64,000 bases of DNA from Sipunculus nudus (GCA_026874595.1 CM049316.1:34911339-34975338); one strand, 5' to 3'. Numbered from the stretch's first letter, positions 23,270 through 35,399 are shown. Notes: generated by a model not told the origin, from the letters alone. Numbers and translations are program-made.

Positions 23270-24239
23270 TAGATTGCTAACAAGTTTTGGCCGAGAGAGT
23301 GGTGAAAACAAACACACGCACTCAAACACACTCATAAAAGACATACGCAACTGACTAACAAGCTTGCCGAAATCTTCTATTTCTGACAAGAAACAAACAC
23401 GTGAAAACATATACACTAGGGCTAGTTTCTTCGCTTAACAAATGACTTGCATTAACGTTGGTATAAAAACGACAAAGGAAAATAAGAAATAGATTAAGAT
23501 TAAACAAAAAGCAGTGTAAATGAAGAAATATGTGAAACACGCAAGGCCTTGGTGAAATAAACGTCGGGATGTCTAATTTGGTTTATATTTAAATAAGGCT
23601 ATCTTCAAATATGTAGAGAACAATAACTGCTATAACACAGGCTCATCAGGGTGTACAGGAAAGATACAAATAAGCCCGACAGCAAAAGAAACGTAAAACA
23701 TAATAATAGATATTTGAATGATAACAGTTTTCTGTAGAAAGGTCAGGCAAGAATAGATCAACGGATGCACGGCTCCTATGTTTCTGTATTTATGATGTTT
23801 ATTGATCATCTTGCTAATCCCCATGAGTAATAATTACATAGATTAATAGTGCATATATTTCATTCATTAAGGTATCATTGGAAATAGATTACACTTTTGT
23901 TCGATAAATCATTTTTAAATTATCGCACCAATTTATATTACAACTGCAATATAGCAAAATTTCATGAATTTATCTCGGCTCCAAACGTTTCAAAAGAAAA
24001 TAAATATCAAGGACAACGTTTTAGAACATTTTAATTTGATTTGGCATAATGGGAGTATTTTAATACGAAGAAGATTAAGGTTATGAAGTAAAAGGGCAAA
24101 TTTAAATAAAACATAACTATCAAGATATACAGGAGCGTAATGGTGATATCAACAATTTTCAAGCAGACCACTGCGACCCTCACAACACATTTATTAACTT
24201 CAAGGGAATCCATGTAAGATAAATGACAATTTTTAAAAC
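23270..24239. other. No recognisable feature
   Basis: AT-rich sequence without repeats that I can see. Minus frames at 23,355-23,540, 23,630-23,824 and 24,031-24,255 are hydrophobic by virtue of composition. Confidence 0.5.
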
Positions 24240-25670
24240 TTATGAGGAGAACCAATTGATTTGTTAAAGAAATGCCATGTCGTCTGGAAGAGATATACCT
24301 GACTCCTTTACAGGATTCTACAAAAGCACAAAAAAATTAAATACGTTCTGTATTTTACGAGGATTTATTTAATATAATAAACTTCAAATTCATCATACCT
24401 TTAGTTAACTATTATTGACCATTAGTTTTTAATATGAAGACTTTAGAATACAATTTATCAAAATGTAACAAAACCATATCAAATTTTTAAAAATTGGTAT
24501 AATGAGACTCGCATAGAATTGCTCTGTCATCAATGGGTAAGCGTTCCTAAAAGCATCAGCGACCGATACCCCGCCTACCGTTTCAAAAACTCCCAGCAGA
24601 TAAAAAATATGGTTGGTTACATTTGTCAGAGGTATCTTGTTATGTTCCACCCAGACATTATACAACTTAACAAAGGTCTTTTTACCTCGCTATCTTTCAA
24701 TTCAATTAATGTGGGTCAATATCGTGACTGTTGTTATACGCTATAAAAGGCGTTCCTTACTTTTGATGCAAACTTCTCTGACACAACAAAGAACAGGTGC
24801 TCCCTTGGAAATAAAACTGAGGAAATGTTTGTGGGAAAGCATCCATAATAATCATAAAAAGAAATAACCCCCGGGAGTTAGGAATACATTACTGGTTCCC
24901 AAGAGGAATATATACATAAAACAATCATTTTGTTTTACATTCCATTTTCCTTAACTGGCTTTTCCGCTAACAATGTTGGCCTCCACTGTCAGAACAGCGT
25001 CCGTGATTGCAGTATATGCCGGGTTTTATTGCCTCTGATGTTGTGTTACATTATCACAAAAGACTGAAAAGGGCTATAGGATGTTTTTTCTTGATTGTTC
25101 GCGGAGAGGTTACATATCTAAAGGATACTTATAGACAAGAAACGAATGCATGTGAATGACATTTTCATGATATGCTCATATAAGCCTATATGCCAAATAT
25201 AATAAAACTTGACATGCACACGTCGTATAAACACCAGTGAAACAGAAAGGGTGTTCTGTAGTGGCTCTCGACGTTATAAATTTTCATAACATTGACACAT
25301 TCAGTATTTATTCGTGTACCTTATAGAGGAAAACTTTGAAGAGTGCTGATCGGTCCCTAACTGCGTTCTGGCAAAAGGCCGTAAATACACTATACTTGGT
25401 CTTGCTAAAGTCGAATTCCTCAAGTCCAGTCCATTTGATATGTTTGTCAGAAGCCTGTTGAGGTGTGTGTGAATAAACGAACGTACAATCACGGCCACTG
25501 GGTGTGCATCATATTATATATTAGAGACAATATGCGTAATTGCAACTGGAATTCTACGTCTGAGCAATGGTTCAAGAATTCCCAATCCCATTACTTACAA
25601 CTTTAAACCATTCGGGCAATTAAATGTAAGGTATAGACGTTGTCGATAAAATGTTTGATCATTCGATTCA
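24240..25670. repeat. Duplicated block, copy C (partners D and E)
   Basis: Colinear with D (30,560-31,780) and E (37,020-38,350): 'aaat.ccatgtcgtctgg' (24,271; 37,050), 'gaccattagttt.taatatgaag' (24,417; 37,194), 'tatcttgttatgtt.cac' (24,632; 37,567), 'ggaaataa' (24,808; 37,731), 'gaataac/aaataac' and 'cagaacagcgtcc' (24,990; 31,329), 'ttat..gaga/gagac', 'agcct.tat..caa' (25,179; 31,502; 38,103). It then jumps to sequence matching D at 34,040. It lacks about 2.3 kb that D and E share further on. Confidence 0.85.
24973..25038 (+). CDS. Short conserved frame in block C (copies at 31,312 and 37,896)
   Basis: An ATG TTG start at the same aligned position in blocks C, D and E opens frames of 21, 33 and 32 codons: here starting MLASTVRTASVIAVYAG, in D MLTCTVRTASLIAKYAE, in E MLPFIFLTSSVFAKYAG. 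They share the Ala-x-Tyr-Ala pattern. The antisense strand is also open over much of this, and substitutions do not cluster at third positions, so conservation may be structural or regulatory. It could also be a signal-peptide-like first exon. Weak call. Confidence 0.18.
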   Translation: MLASTVRTASVIAVYAGFYCL

Positions 25671-25674
25671 CTGC

Positions 25675-26885
25675 TGAAGATTCAGATAATATCGTGGGCT
25701 TATACTTTTGCGGTTTTGTGCAAAACGCATATCGTGCGGTACTAGTTTCCGTGAAACGACAACGCAAATATTAGAAAATCGAGGCTTATTAATATATACA
25801 TGTCCGCATGGAAGATGAGAATATTTACACAAGTAATACACCGCCGGCTCGACTGAGTTGCTTAAACACGATGCACCATATTCGCGGTCAATCCAGTCGC
25901 TGTCAAGCAAACAAACTTTCCCGGCTCGAGCCTAGGAAAACGTAAACCCTCACTGAATCGAAACCGTTCACAACGTTTTAACTTTTAGCATGTTCATGGC
26001 GGTAGTCACATGTATAGCGTCTTGAAATCCTGGACGATGCTGTGAGTCAAAGTTTCGTTCGGTATTCAACATACCAACTATTTATAGATTAAAAACAAAT
26101 AGAAATCGGCCTAATGGAAATATAATACACAAATTAACTCATCTGATAACAAGCTCGGCATAATCTGTATCCTAGTATTCTGTGACGTTAACTCACGGGT
26201 AACATTATGTACCACTATCGGCAATATTCTAAAGAAGTACCGTTTGTCTTATAAAAGACTCGCTTGTATGCACGTAAATGTAGTCGAAATTAGTGTTATT
26301 TACATTCGCCTCCCGGTGTCATGCAAATGAGTTTTTAAGGCCCTTGTCTTTTAAACTAATGAAAAGCCGTCTCTCGGTAACCGTGGTTACGAACATTGAA
26401 ACGTGTACCGTTCTAGTCATGTCAGAACTGCCGTTTTGTGCAACATAAATTGTTTTGGTCATACTTCGTAAAAATTTCACACGAAATATTGAAAAAAAAG
26501 AGTTGTGAGGAAATGTTTTCAGTTTAAAGTGAAATTTGATATTGTTTAATAGTAAGCATATCAAGGGGCCGAATCCTGCCATAACAAGAGAAATAAAGGA
26601 ATGGATAAAAGAATATTTTCATATATCACCTATTAAAACCGGCAATTTAGGTGAAAAATAATTCAGCACATTTATTATATTTACCAATGGCAGTCATAAA
26701 ATAGTGATAAGCAATTTATGTACCCGTATTAAAAACTCATCAGTCAGCAATTATAACTATAGAAGAAGTTGACCACCACCTGCCGTCAAGATAATTCCTG
26801 ACCATGTGATTTTTATATCGTTTGAATCATGAATTCGTGGATAACCTTGGTCAACGAACACCACAAAATAAAATTCCAACCAATA
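25675..26885. other. Sequence present in C but absent from the matching part of D
   Basis: Between 'aaaatgttt.a..attcgatt' (25,649) and 'aatcaagaa.cc' (26,905) block C has about 1.2 kb, where D passes directly from 34,281 to 34,308. Either an insertion in C or a deletion in D. It contains open minus frames (25,668-25,910; 26,319-26,582) without recognisable motifs, and the palindrome GTAACCgtGGTTAC at 26,377-26,390. No terminal repeats were found at its edges. Confidence 0.5.
26377..26390. promoter_or_regulatory. Perfect palindrome resembling an RFX X-box
   Basis: GTAACC-gt-GGTTAC is a 14-base near-perfect dyad. RFX factors bind GTHRCC-N0-3-RGYAAC, so the left half fits and the right half differs at one base. 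No gene is identified beside it; functional meaning unknown. Confidence 0.25.
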
Positions 26886-27420
26886 TTTCTCAATCTTCAA
26901 TAATAAATCAAGAATCCTTCACCATTTCTATGACTTGTTTCTTTATTTTCAGGTGTGGTATCTGATGACCGAAAAAAAATAGACACAGAAATAAACATTT
27001 CATATAAAGTTTAAGGAGCTGAAACAATTTCCCCCGGGTGCAGAGCCCTCGTTAGCATGAAAGATACCAATCCTCTGCCTTATATCGATTTTGTATTCAG
27101 GTTTCGCTTTACGGGGCTTGGTCCTTATAGTCTTTCAATCAAATTCAAGTCTAATAAAAAAAGCCGAGAAGGGCTGAGGTGGCAATGTGTCCAAATCTGT
27201 TGCTGATTCAAGTATCTGCTGTACAATCTGACCTCTGTCTTTTGACTCTTAGGGAAAGGACCAAGAGAAGTATGACAAAATTAAAGGAAACTTATGGCGA
27301 TTCACCAGCTAAGCGCCGTCCCCCTTACTGAAAATAATCAGTAAATTGTCCGTTCATCATGGTTTTCTTGAATGTGTAATATTTTCCGTTTGGTTCACAT
27401 GGGCAAACGGGTGTTAATTC
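26886..27420 (+). repeat. Duplicated segment, C copy of 34,300-34,830
   Basis: Shares 'ttctatgac.tgtttctttattttcag', 'tg.atagccctcgt', 'ccttatatcgatttt.tattc', 'ggg.t.ggt', 'aaattcaa.tct.ataaa', 'tcactgaaaataat' and 'gtgtaatattttcc' with 34,315-34,800. The stretch 'tttctttattttcag' looks like a splice acceptor in both, but the frames after it do not agree. Confidence 0.85.
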
Positions 27421-27592
27421 CAGAGTTGGGTCCGATTACTCTTAAAGTACTCGAGTACGAGTACTGAGTACTTTAAAAGTACTCGAGTACAAGTACAAGT
27501 ACTTTTGTACTTTTTTCAAAAGTACTAGAGTACGAGTGCAGAGTACTCAAAATGCACTCATCAGTACTTTAATGAGTACTTTTTGAAACCAA
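27421..27592. mobile_element. hAT-like terminus with AGTACT/CTCGAG palindromes
   Basis: Starts 'cagagttgggtccgattact', which resembles the 'cag.gttggg' ends of hAT elements, exactly where similarity to block D stops. It then repeats 'agtactcgagtac' and variants at least six times, giving strong potential for cruciforms. The matching right end and an 8-base target duplication were not found in 27.6-29.3 kb, so the extent is unknown. Confidence 0.5.
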
Positions 27593-29350
27593 ACTTGTTT
27601 AATGATGTTATTAAAAGTTAGTAAGAGTAATATTACTATTGATAGAAAAGAAATTTGAACTAGTAATGGTAATAGAACCCCAAGTAAAAGAATAGTATCT
27701 ATTAGTTTTCTATTACAACCTAAGGCTCACACATCTGATGAATTGAGTGTTTGTTTGATTAGGTTTACAGATCACACACAGTTAAGGGCCCTGTGTAGTG
27801 TAATTAGTTAATGCTTTCATGGTTCAGTGGGCACTGGGCAGGCGGCTTTGGATTGAGGTTAACTCCTGGTTCTCATTGTTGATTCATTAAGTAGGCTTGT
27901 TTATTAAACATTGGAGAAGTCCTTTGTGAGCGTAAACATTATGTTGTGCAAGTAATTGTCAGCTGATAGTAGAATGTGATGCTGCAGCCTATGTTGAAGT
28001 AGCTACGGGGTGTATTGTCTGATGGTCACAGCTTTTCATGGATTAATCAGTTGATAGTCAACAGTTGTGTCTTAGTTGTGCTACATAATAAATAATGAGA
28101 GGGGTACTTCGTAAAACTGCCATTTTCCACACTTTTGATGCTCACCCTTTGCTCACGGTGAGGCCAGCTATTTGCAACTTAAGCAAGGTATTTTTAGTTT
28201 AGGGAAGTGGGGCAGGGCTGGATTACATAAGCATTAGTTGAGTCATAATAATTAAAAATCGAATTAAAATTTGTTTCGATTGCAAACGTAACAAATATAT
28301 TTGTTTGCATAAAATGTCAAGTCTGTTAACAAATATCTCAGGTATACAACTGCAGGCTGCCATCAGCATCATTTAATGTTACAATGTTGAAATAGCATCA
28401 TTATATGGAAACAAATTAAATCAGTAGCAAATTGTGACAACTGATGTGTTTGTATTATTCGTCAGACGTCATTTCTGTTATCAAACATGTCAGGAATAGC
28501 TGCAGTCTTCAGCGCCAAAACAAATATTATTATAAATGATGATAAATAATGATATAACCACCCCCACCACCCGAAAAATATGCCGCTGGTGTTTTGGATT
28601 ATGCAGTTGAACTCAAAAAATGCATTGACGAATATCGGCAGCATGAAGATGTATTCACAAATATGCACAGAGGAGGCACGCTGATTAAATACAATGACTT
28701 GTATAATATTATGCTGGCACATACCATAGAAACACATACCATAATTAATAATCAGTCTAAATTTATTCTGTGAAACGGTATCGCCAATTAAGGGTTTTAC
28801 TTACACAGAAAACTCCCTATAGGTCCTGATAAAATGACAGATGAATTAAAAATGCAAACAGCAAATTGATCTGCCATGAGCAGAATACGGCTAAATATCA
28901 CTTAATGATTACTCATAATGAATGCTTAAAAAAGAAGTGTTCAATTAAACACGAGAAAGACTAAAAAACATTTCCCCTGAAAATAACAAAAATGATGACT
29001 TAGGGAATGCAGCAGGTACCTAAACGACTAATTGGGAGGGAGGCTTGTTGGATATTGATGGCGACACTGCTTATAGGTTGCTGATATTAAGAATACTCAG
29101 TAATCTCAGTTCAGCTCTATGATTTATAAGGTCCACTATATCTGTTGACTTTGAACGGCTGATGTTGTTGCTCGCATGCATAAGGAAAGATACATTTATG
29201 GAATGCACAATGTAGATTGTTTTTATTTATTCATAATTAAAATATGAAACGGAACTGTAATATATTGGCATACTCATATATGGAATGATGACATCAATCT
29301 CATATGTCAGCTTACAGTCTAATATCAATACACAAGTTCTGGGTTCTAAT
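27593..29350. other. No recognisable gene; possibly the interior of the hAT-like insertion
   Basis: No protein similarity to hAT transposases could be seen on either strand. The minus frame at 28,462-28,737 has no motif. Confidence 0.35.
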
Positions 29351-29351
29351 A

Positions 29352-29702
29352 ATATTTTTGTCCACCGCTTCCCAAAACGGGAGACATTGGTTTGGGTTTG
29401 TCTGTCTGTCCCTCTGTCTGTCCATCCGTCAGGTTGGTTTCCGTGCGATAACCTTCCTAAATATTATTTGGTTTCATTCAAATTTGGGTTATTGATAGCT
29501 CTTACGCATACCTTGGTTGGGATTGGCTTTGGAGAGTCTGACTGATTTTTTTTCTCTCAAGCTCTAAAAAAAATGTTTAATTTTGTTACTATTTCACAAC
29601 CAAAATTATGACATGTGGAGACATCTTCAGGGCACCATGAAAACTTAACACAGCCACTATGACATGTTGAGACATCTTCAAACATAAAAACTGAAAAATA
29701 TT
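29352..29702 (+). repeat. Dispersed repeat with 'gtctgtctgtcc' core, copy 1
   Basis: Shares with the reverse complement of 40,053-40,432: 'cgggagacattg.ttt', 'gtttgtctgtctgtcc', 'ttccgtgcgataac.ttcctaaatattat', 'tttcattcaaattt', 'gcatacctt', 'ttttggag', 'gacatgtggagacatct.cag', 'cacagccact', 'atgttgagacatcttca' and 'aaaaactgaaa.atatt'. Within each copy 'acatgt.gagacatct' is duplicated about 60 bases apart. No protein encoded. Confidence 0.9.
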
Positions 29703-29831
29703 GATCTGGTTTGCATGAAAGCGAAAGCGTGGGACCTTACTTCCACAAATATGCTTTTTTTTCAGTTTGACTCTTTGTTTGCATTTCCAGATCTGTATTA
29801 TCTTTAAAGCAAATTACTTTGAAGAACTATT

Positions 29832-30122
29832 TTAATATTTTTTTAATGAAATTAGTTTCACTTTTGCGAGATCTATCTCGAGATAAAACATTACAGCACT
29901 TGTACTTGGAGCCTCATATTTATCCAGGTCTTTAAGTAGATCAAGGATTTGGTCAAGAAATAATTTCTCATGAATTTTTTTTCCAGAAAAGCCGAGAAAG
30001 GTGATACCTGCTTCAGTAAAATCATGGTTGGGTAATTTTGCAGTCAGGTTGAGAGTATTGTTTGATTCTGAGATCCCTTTCAACACAGGTGCTGTCCACC
30101 TGTCTGAGCTGCGTTGCTCTTA
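29832..30122 (-). CDS. Unrecognised open frame
   Basis: Open from about 30,120 to a TAA near 29,832 on the minus strand without an ATG at its head. The translation is rich in Leu, Lys and Asp with a helical run LFLDQILDLLKDLDKYE. No domain is recognised and no splice sites frame it. It may be an exon piece or a relic, or chance. Confidence 0.15.
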
Positions 30123-30559
30123 AATGACACCCAGGCAAATTTAACTGATGGAGGCTTGTGTCTATAAAAGATTTTCATCGATGGGTCGATGCTACACTTT
30201 TACAAAAGCTATTCCCTAGCCTTTGAAGAGGCTAGAACACACAGTATGTTTGCTTGATCATGATTCGCAATGTTCTTCAGTGAGAGTTTACTCAACAATT
30301 TCCTGGACAGATCTGTCCAAAGACGTTTGGGCATAAGTTCCTTGTCTAGCATGAAGAAACCAAATGACCCCTTAATGCTGTCATTATGTCTTTACAATGG
30401 GTCTGAATGTATAGGCACTTACAGTGAAGGAAATGTAATATGTTATATTCATAGGAGGTTTTGGTACCTTCCGGTCGTAACAGCAAAAGTGAAGTCCGGG
30501 AGCATATTGAATAAAACACCAAAAAAAAGAATAAAAAGAAAATAAATAAAATATAACCT

Positions 30560-32945
30560 AAAACTCTAAACCATTTCTGTGAAACGGAAACGTAAATAAC
30601 ATCAACATATTCCGTCGTGGGTTTCGTTTTGTTATATGACTTGGCAGCACCCGTACATCGACTTGGCGATGACATGTTTGCTTATGACAAAATAAATATT
30701 CTAAGCTTTTATTGCGAGCTACAATTATTTTTTGTGGCCACGAGGTGACGGTTTTTAGTAAACTTACAGTCTAAATAGACAAGTTTAAGCATACGTTATA
30801 TAATTTTATCAGCAAATATATTATTTGATACTATAAAGTGACCTTGAATGCATTTCGTATCCCTCAGGTTATCGAAATTGGAAGCATCCGCGATCTCCCC
30901 AGCCGGTCGGTATAATTCGTCCCATCAGACAATACAAATGGACGGGTGCACTTGATAAGTTATCAAGGGATCTCGTAGTGTTACACACACATAGTTTGTA
31001 ATTTTTCAAGGAAGTTTTTAGCTCAATATTTCCTCATTTAACAAAAACTGTCGATACCTCTTACTCTGTCTGTATACACTATTAAAATCACGACTTACTT
31101 TGGAGGCACAACTTTCTGAAACAAATTCGGGAAAATATGCACTTGGAAATAACACTGACAGAAATAGTTACGTTTTAACATTTCTAATAATCCTAAAAAT
31201 GAATAACCTTAGGGAGACATTAGCTCATTATTGGTTCCCTAAAGGAAAATAAACATGTAAAGACCATTTTGTGTAACATTCTTTATTCCTTAAGTGGCTC
31301 TTCGGTCAGTAATGTTGACCTGCACTGTCAGAACAGCGTCCCTAATTGCAAAATATGCCGAACTCCATTATTCTCTGACATGTTTGTGTCGCATTATCCG
31401 AGACAGTCCTTAAAGGATCGGAAAATATTTTGTATTGAATGATCACGGAAAGCTTATAAATCTTAAGGATACCTAAACAAGAAATTCATATACAAGGCAT
31501 TTTTTGGTATGTCCATATCAGCCTTTATACAAATAAAATAAAACTCTTGATGGGTACATCTGTCAACTAGATCTCTGTCCAACAAAAAACAAGGTTACGT
31601 TTTACTCGTGAGTCTACTTTCGGAGTGATGTGGAGTGGCTCCCGGCTCTATTTCGTTTTCCCATGACATTACACATTTAAAATTTATTTTTGTCCGTTAA
31701 AGAAGCAAACTTTGAAGCGTACTCACTTACAGGTCAGTAGCTGCATAATAGTAAATTGCCAAAAGGGCACTCTACTTTGTGAACTTGTTTGATCTGTTTA
31801 GCTGATGGTTCTAACCTTTGGGAAGTCTGAAATTGCAAAAGTCAACAGGTTAATCCCATTCCTCACTCGGCTACGTGGATTTGTATGTGATATCAGGAAA
31901 TTAACTTGTTCTACGGATTCCTGGACAAAGAAGAAAATGTAAACAGTGGCTGAGCGAGTTTTTTCTCCTCTTTTCATTTGTCAATATACGAGACGAGACA
32001 ATTTTGTCAACTTGCTAGAAGAATATGAAAAATTACGAATAGTATAAAATCCAGAAGTGATTATGATTAAGGCAAAGTTTAATCAATCCCATGTTACTGC
32101 CAGGAATTATTTGAAGGGTTCGTGATACGAGAACCAATGTATAAAATTGCCGACGACCTGTGTCCCATTCTCCAGTAAAAATATAGTCTGCGAAACAAAT
32201 ATTTTGGTGTACCCTCATAACAACAAAAGGGTACAAAAAAGTAAAGTAACGTGACCCGCAAAAACTGTTATGTGAGGAGGAACAACCCAGGGGTCGCGCT
32301 AAAACTTAGAGGCCGTCACCTTCAAGGTAAGATAACTTGATTAGGAAAACATTTAATATGGAGTGTGAATCATAAGCGAAAATCACTGCAAAATTCATCA
32401 CTTGATCACAAAAAAAAAGGTTACACGTTTTACGAGTACAGGTTGATAAAATACGTCTTTTTTATTTATTCCTCAAAGGGTACCAAGGTAAATCACTCTA
32501 CATCATATTAAGAATCGGTTGTACAGCAAATATAGACAGAAACATGTAAATATATAATTGTATAAGACACTGGTCGAAAGCAGCATGGATGAGATGCAAA
32601 TTACTGCTTGAAAATCTGCGGGCAATATAAAATAGCGAATTAGAACTCATGCGCTAAATTGAAATTCTTCTACAATTGATAATGTTAAGTGTGCATTTTT
32701 AGGTCATAATGAGACGTTTAAGTGTTTATAATTTTGTTTAAATATGTATGTATCTACATATGTGTACATGTTTAGGTCATATTGAGTCGTTTAATTTTTT
32801 ATAATTTTGTTTCACTATATATGTATCTACATAACCGGTAGTACATATTATATTCTCTTACATTTAAATTCTGGTTTTACTATCTGTAAAGAGTACTTCT
32901 TCAAATTATAACAATCTATTTTACTTATGTCACAGAAGTCGATTT
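30560..32945. repeat. Duplicated block, copy D
   Basis: Colinear with E (37,280-39,325) over more than 2 kb: 'caacatattccgtcgtg', 'tttgttatatga.ttg.cagcacc', 'tcgatacctctt', 'atttctaataa', 'ggaaaataaacat', 'gagtctactttcggagt', 'gtgaac.tgtttgat', 'ccctcataac', 'ataattgtataag.cactg' and 'cagaagtcga'. The first 1.2 kb also matches C. A LINE relic begins just after its end. Confidence 0.88.
32699..32833 (+). repeat. 73-base tandem duplication inside block D
   Basis: 'ttaggtcata.tgag.cgttta', 'tttataattttgttt' and 'tatgtatctacata' occur twice, offset by 73 bases. Block E has a single unit at 39,155-39,220, so the duplication happened in D after the blocks separated. Confidence 0.85.
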
Positions 32946-33049
32946 TTTATTAATCCACACTCTTTTGTTATATTTTGAGATAACTTCAGTCGCCATAGCG
33001 GTTCGAATGCAGCATTAAGCTTTAAGGGAAAGGTTGCTTGACACTACGA

Positions 33050-33930
33050 ATCTCGGGCAGGTCAGTGACCCAAAAGGTTCAGCGGCCTGGTCGTTTATTT
33101 TGATTTTAGTCAGCAGAGTCATATCACCTTGAACAATAACTTGGGTCTGCTATAATGCTTATTGTGAAGCTAAATGCTCTGCAGGCATACGACAGCTTGT
33201 TCATCAGCATATGAAGCAGTTCCTCTTTGCGAGCACCTATAATGACATGATTACCGATGGGGTCTCTGATCAGAGCTACCTACATCTTGTTCTTTGCTCT
33301 CAGGCGGGCTTAGCTGTAGAGCTTGCCATCTGTTCTGGTTTTATACACCACCAAGTAAGTACCTGTAAGCGAGGGACAGCATGGAATTGAAAAAGAGCAA
33401 AAACTATATATGAGCAAGCACGCAGTCCTATTTGTCCGCAAAGCTGTCAGGCCCTTTATGCCGTCATTAAGAGAATGATAATTCTGAGTAAAGATTGTGG
33501 GCATCCAATATTTTCTAGAAGCTGGAATACGAAGCTAGCAGCCGGCACAGAATCCGCATTGAGATTCAATTTTAGCCAAAAAGGATCCACATCGGCTGGA
33601 AAACCACGCATCAGCGTCGCAAAAAAAAAGTCAACGTTAAAATTATGATTTCCTAGGTTATCTATAATAGTCGCTTCCCTTCAACGATCTGCAAATTTAA
33701 CCACAGCCTATGACTCTGCTATTTCTTCGATGGGTAAGGTTAACATAAATGCCGACGGATTGCAATTCATTACCAAGAGGCATGCCTTTACCGAATATAT
33801 AAAAAAATTGTCAGATAAACGGACTGCCTGGAACAAAGCTTAGTCTACAGCTCACAATGGTGCATATTTTCACTGGAACAGGTTTTCAGCAGAAATCAAG
33901 CACTCCTCAGTTTTGAAAACCTTGGTCCTC
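33050..33930 (-). pseudogene. Degenerate LINE (non-LTR) reverse transcriptase
   Basis: Minus-strand pieces in the right order match a LINE reverse transcriptase. Around 33,560 'ESQCGF' is followed, after a deletion, by 'LLENIGCPQSLLR' (about 33,510), 'IIHSLNDGIKG' in another frame, 'YKTRTDGKLY' (about 33,330), 'ARLRAKNKM', 'LIRDPIGNHVI', then 'EELLHMLMNKLSYACRAF' and 'TIS'. The expected catalytic FADD is here IGNH (about 33,247-33,258), so both aspartates are lost. Stops and frame shifts occur throughout. The clade is not assigned. It sits in block D between the part matching E (ending 32,945) and the part matching C (starting about 34,030), so it inserted after the duplication. Confidence 0.8.
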
Positions 33931-34029
33931 CTCGGTTGGATATTCAGTACTAGCTACACCACACATTTGCTCAAACAGCGAGTCACCAGGGACATCTTTC
34001 CCATTATACTGCAATTTTTTTCTCAGGAA

Positions 34030-34830
34030 TTCTCTTAGGCATTGGTATTACTCAAGGCGAATTCCTCTAGTCAAGTCTATTTTAAATGTTTGCCAGAAGC
34101 CTGTTAATTCGGCGGATGACTGCAACTAGCATTATACCTCTAAGCAATGCACTAATGGTTCAAGACTGTCCAATCCCATCCTTTCGTTCTGCGCGTCGCT
34201 GTATGTTGCTTACCATTATGTACCTTGAACAGACGTTGTCGAAATCAACTCTTTAGTTTGAAGTCGTCGGCGATAAAATGTTTAAAGATTCGATTCTCTA
34301 TATATAATCAAGAACCCCCAACCAATTCTATGACGTTTCTTTATTTTCAGATGTGGCGTCTGATGATATGTATAAGTTGTGGTAAGGCGATAGAGCCTTA
34401 CAAAAAAGCACGATGATATAAGTAGTTCTCTGAACTTTAAACTTTAAAGCACTGAACAAAATGTCCTCGGTGCATAGCCCTCGTAAACATGAAAAATCTC
34501 ATTCCTCAACCTTATATCGATTTTCTATTCGTGTTGGTCTTAGCCGGGCTCGGTTTTTATAGTCTTCCATTTAAATTCAAATCTGATAAATAAAGCCGTA
34601 GTGGACTAAGGTGACATTGTTTCAAAAGTTGTATCAAAATCCGACTCCTCTAAAGTCGGACAAGAAAATGAAAGAGGAGAATGACATAAATTAAGGAAAA
34701 ACTTATGCATGATATTCACCGATACAATGGCCTATCCCTCACTGAAAATAATAACTGCCGATCATTATGTTTTGTGTGAAGGTGTAATATTTTCCCTCTG
34801 GTACAAAAGCCCAACGACATATTTTTTCAC
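34030..34830 (+). repeat. Duplicated segment, D copy of the C regions 25,390-25,670 and 26,886-27,420
   Basis: 'cgaattcctc.agtc', 'agaagcctgtt', 'ttcaaga.t.cccaatccca', 'agacgttgtcga' and 'gataaaatgttt' match 25,411-25,660, then 34,308-34,830 matches 26,886-27,420. The part 34,500-34,670 is the core also found at 12.2 kb and inverted at 7.2 kb. Confidence 0.85.
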
Positions 34831-34842
34831 AATCCCTTCAGG

Positions 34843-35034
34843 ATGTTTTCAGATTTAAACACACATGCAGGCGTTTGTAAACGTCTGGTTTCGAACTCCT
34901 ATGATTATTGCCCTTTGTATAGAATGTTCACTTGCGACATGTGCAACTTTGTTGTGTGTCTGCAAGTCCTCGGGCACTATACCGAAGTGTGGCGTATTGT
35001 TGGTTACTCCTACAATTATGTAGATGACAGCTGA
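34843..35034 (+). CDS. Unrecognised open frame with a GHYTEVW string
   Basis: A 63-codon frame contains 'GHYTEVW' near its end. CAP-superfamily (CRISP/SCP) domains carry GHYTQ(V/L)VW, so this could be a decayed exon, but one residue is missing from the motif, Gln is replaced, and no other CAP motif or flanking splice site is seen. Chance is more likely. Confidence 0.12.
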   Translation: MFSDLNTHAGVCKRLVSNSYDYCPLYRMFTCDMCNFVVCLQVLGHYTEVWRIVGYSYNYVDDS

Positions 35035-35055
35035 CAATATGGAGTAACGCCGACT

Positions 35056-35057
<2 letters not shown>

Positions 35058-35119
<62 letters not shown>
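35058..35119. repeat. (AT)n-(GA)n compound microsatellite
   Basis: About 28 bases of AT pass directly into about 34 bases of GA. Confidence 0.95.
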
Positions 35120-35122
<3 letters not shown>

Positions 35123-35399
35123 AGTGTGTAACGGTAAAATCGTTACCATCCATAAAGATGTTATTTCAGATTTATTCAAGTTTGTATTACACTTCCTATA
35201 ATTCAGAAAAAAAGACGTTTAGAAATAAAGAAGCAAAACATTTTATTCCATGGTACAAATCCCCGCTAGTATTCTTGAATTTTCTTCCGAGCCAATTTGC
35301 GAGATCACTATATCACAACTCATAACAAAGTCAATGTCTGCATACACTGGCATCACACCATATCGACATCGTAACAATAAACAAAGTAAAAAATCTTCA

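Noticed and set aside
34843-35034. CAP-domain exon suggested by GHYTEVW
   Set aside because: A single short string with one residue missing from the motif and no other CAP signature or splice site; kept only as a low-confidence frame.
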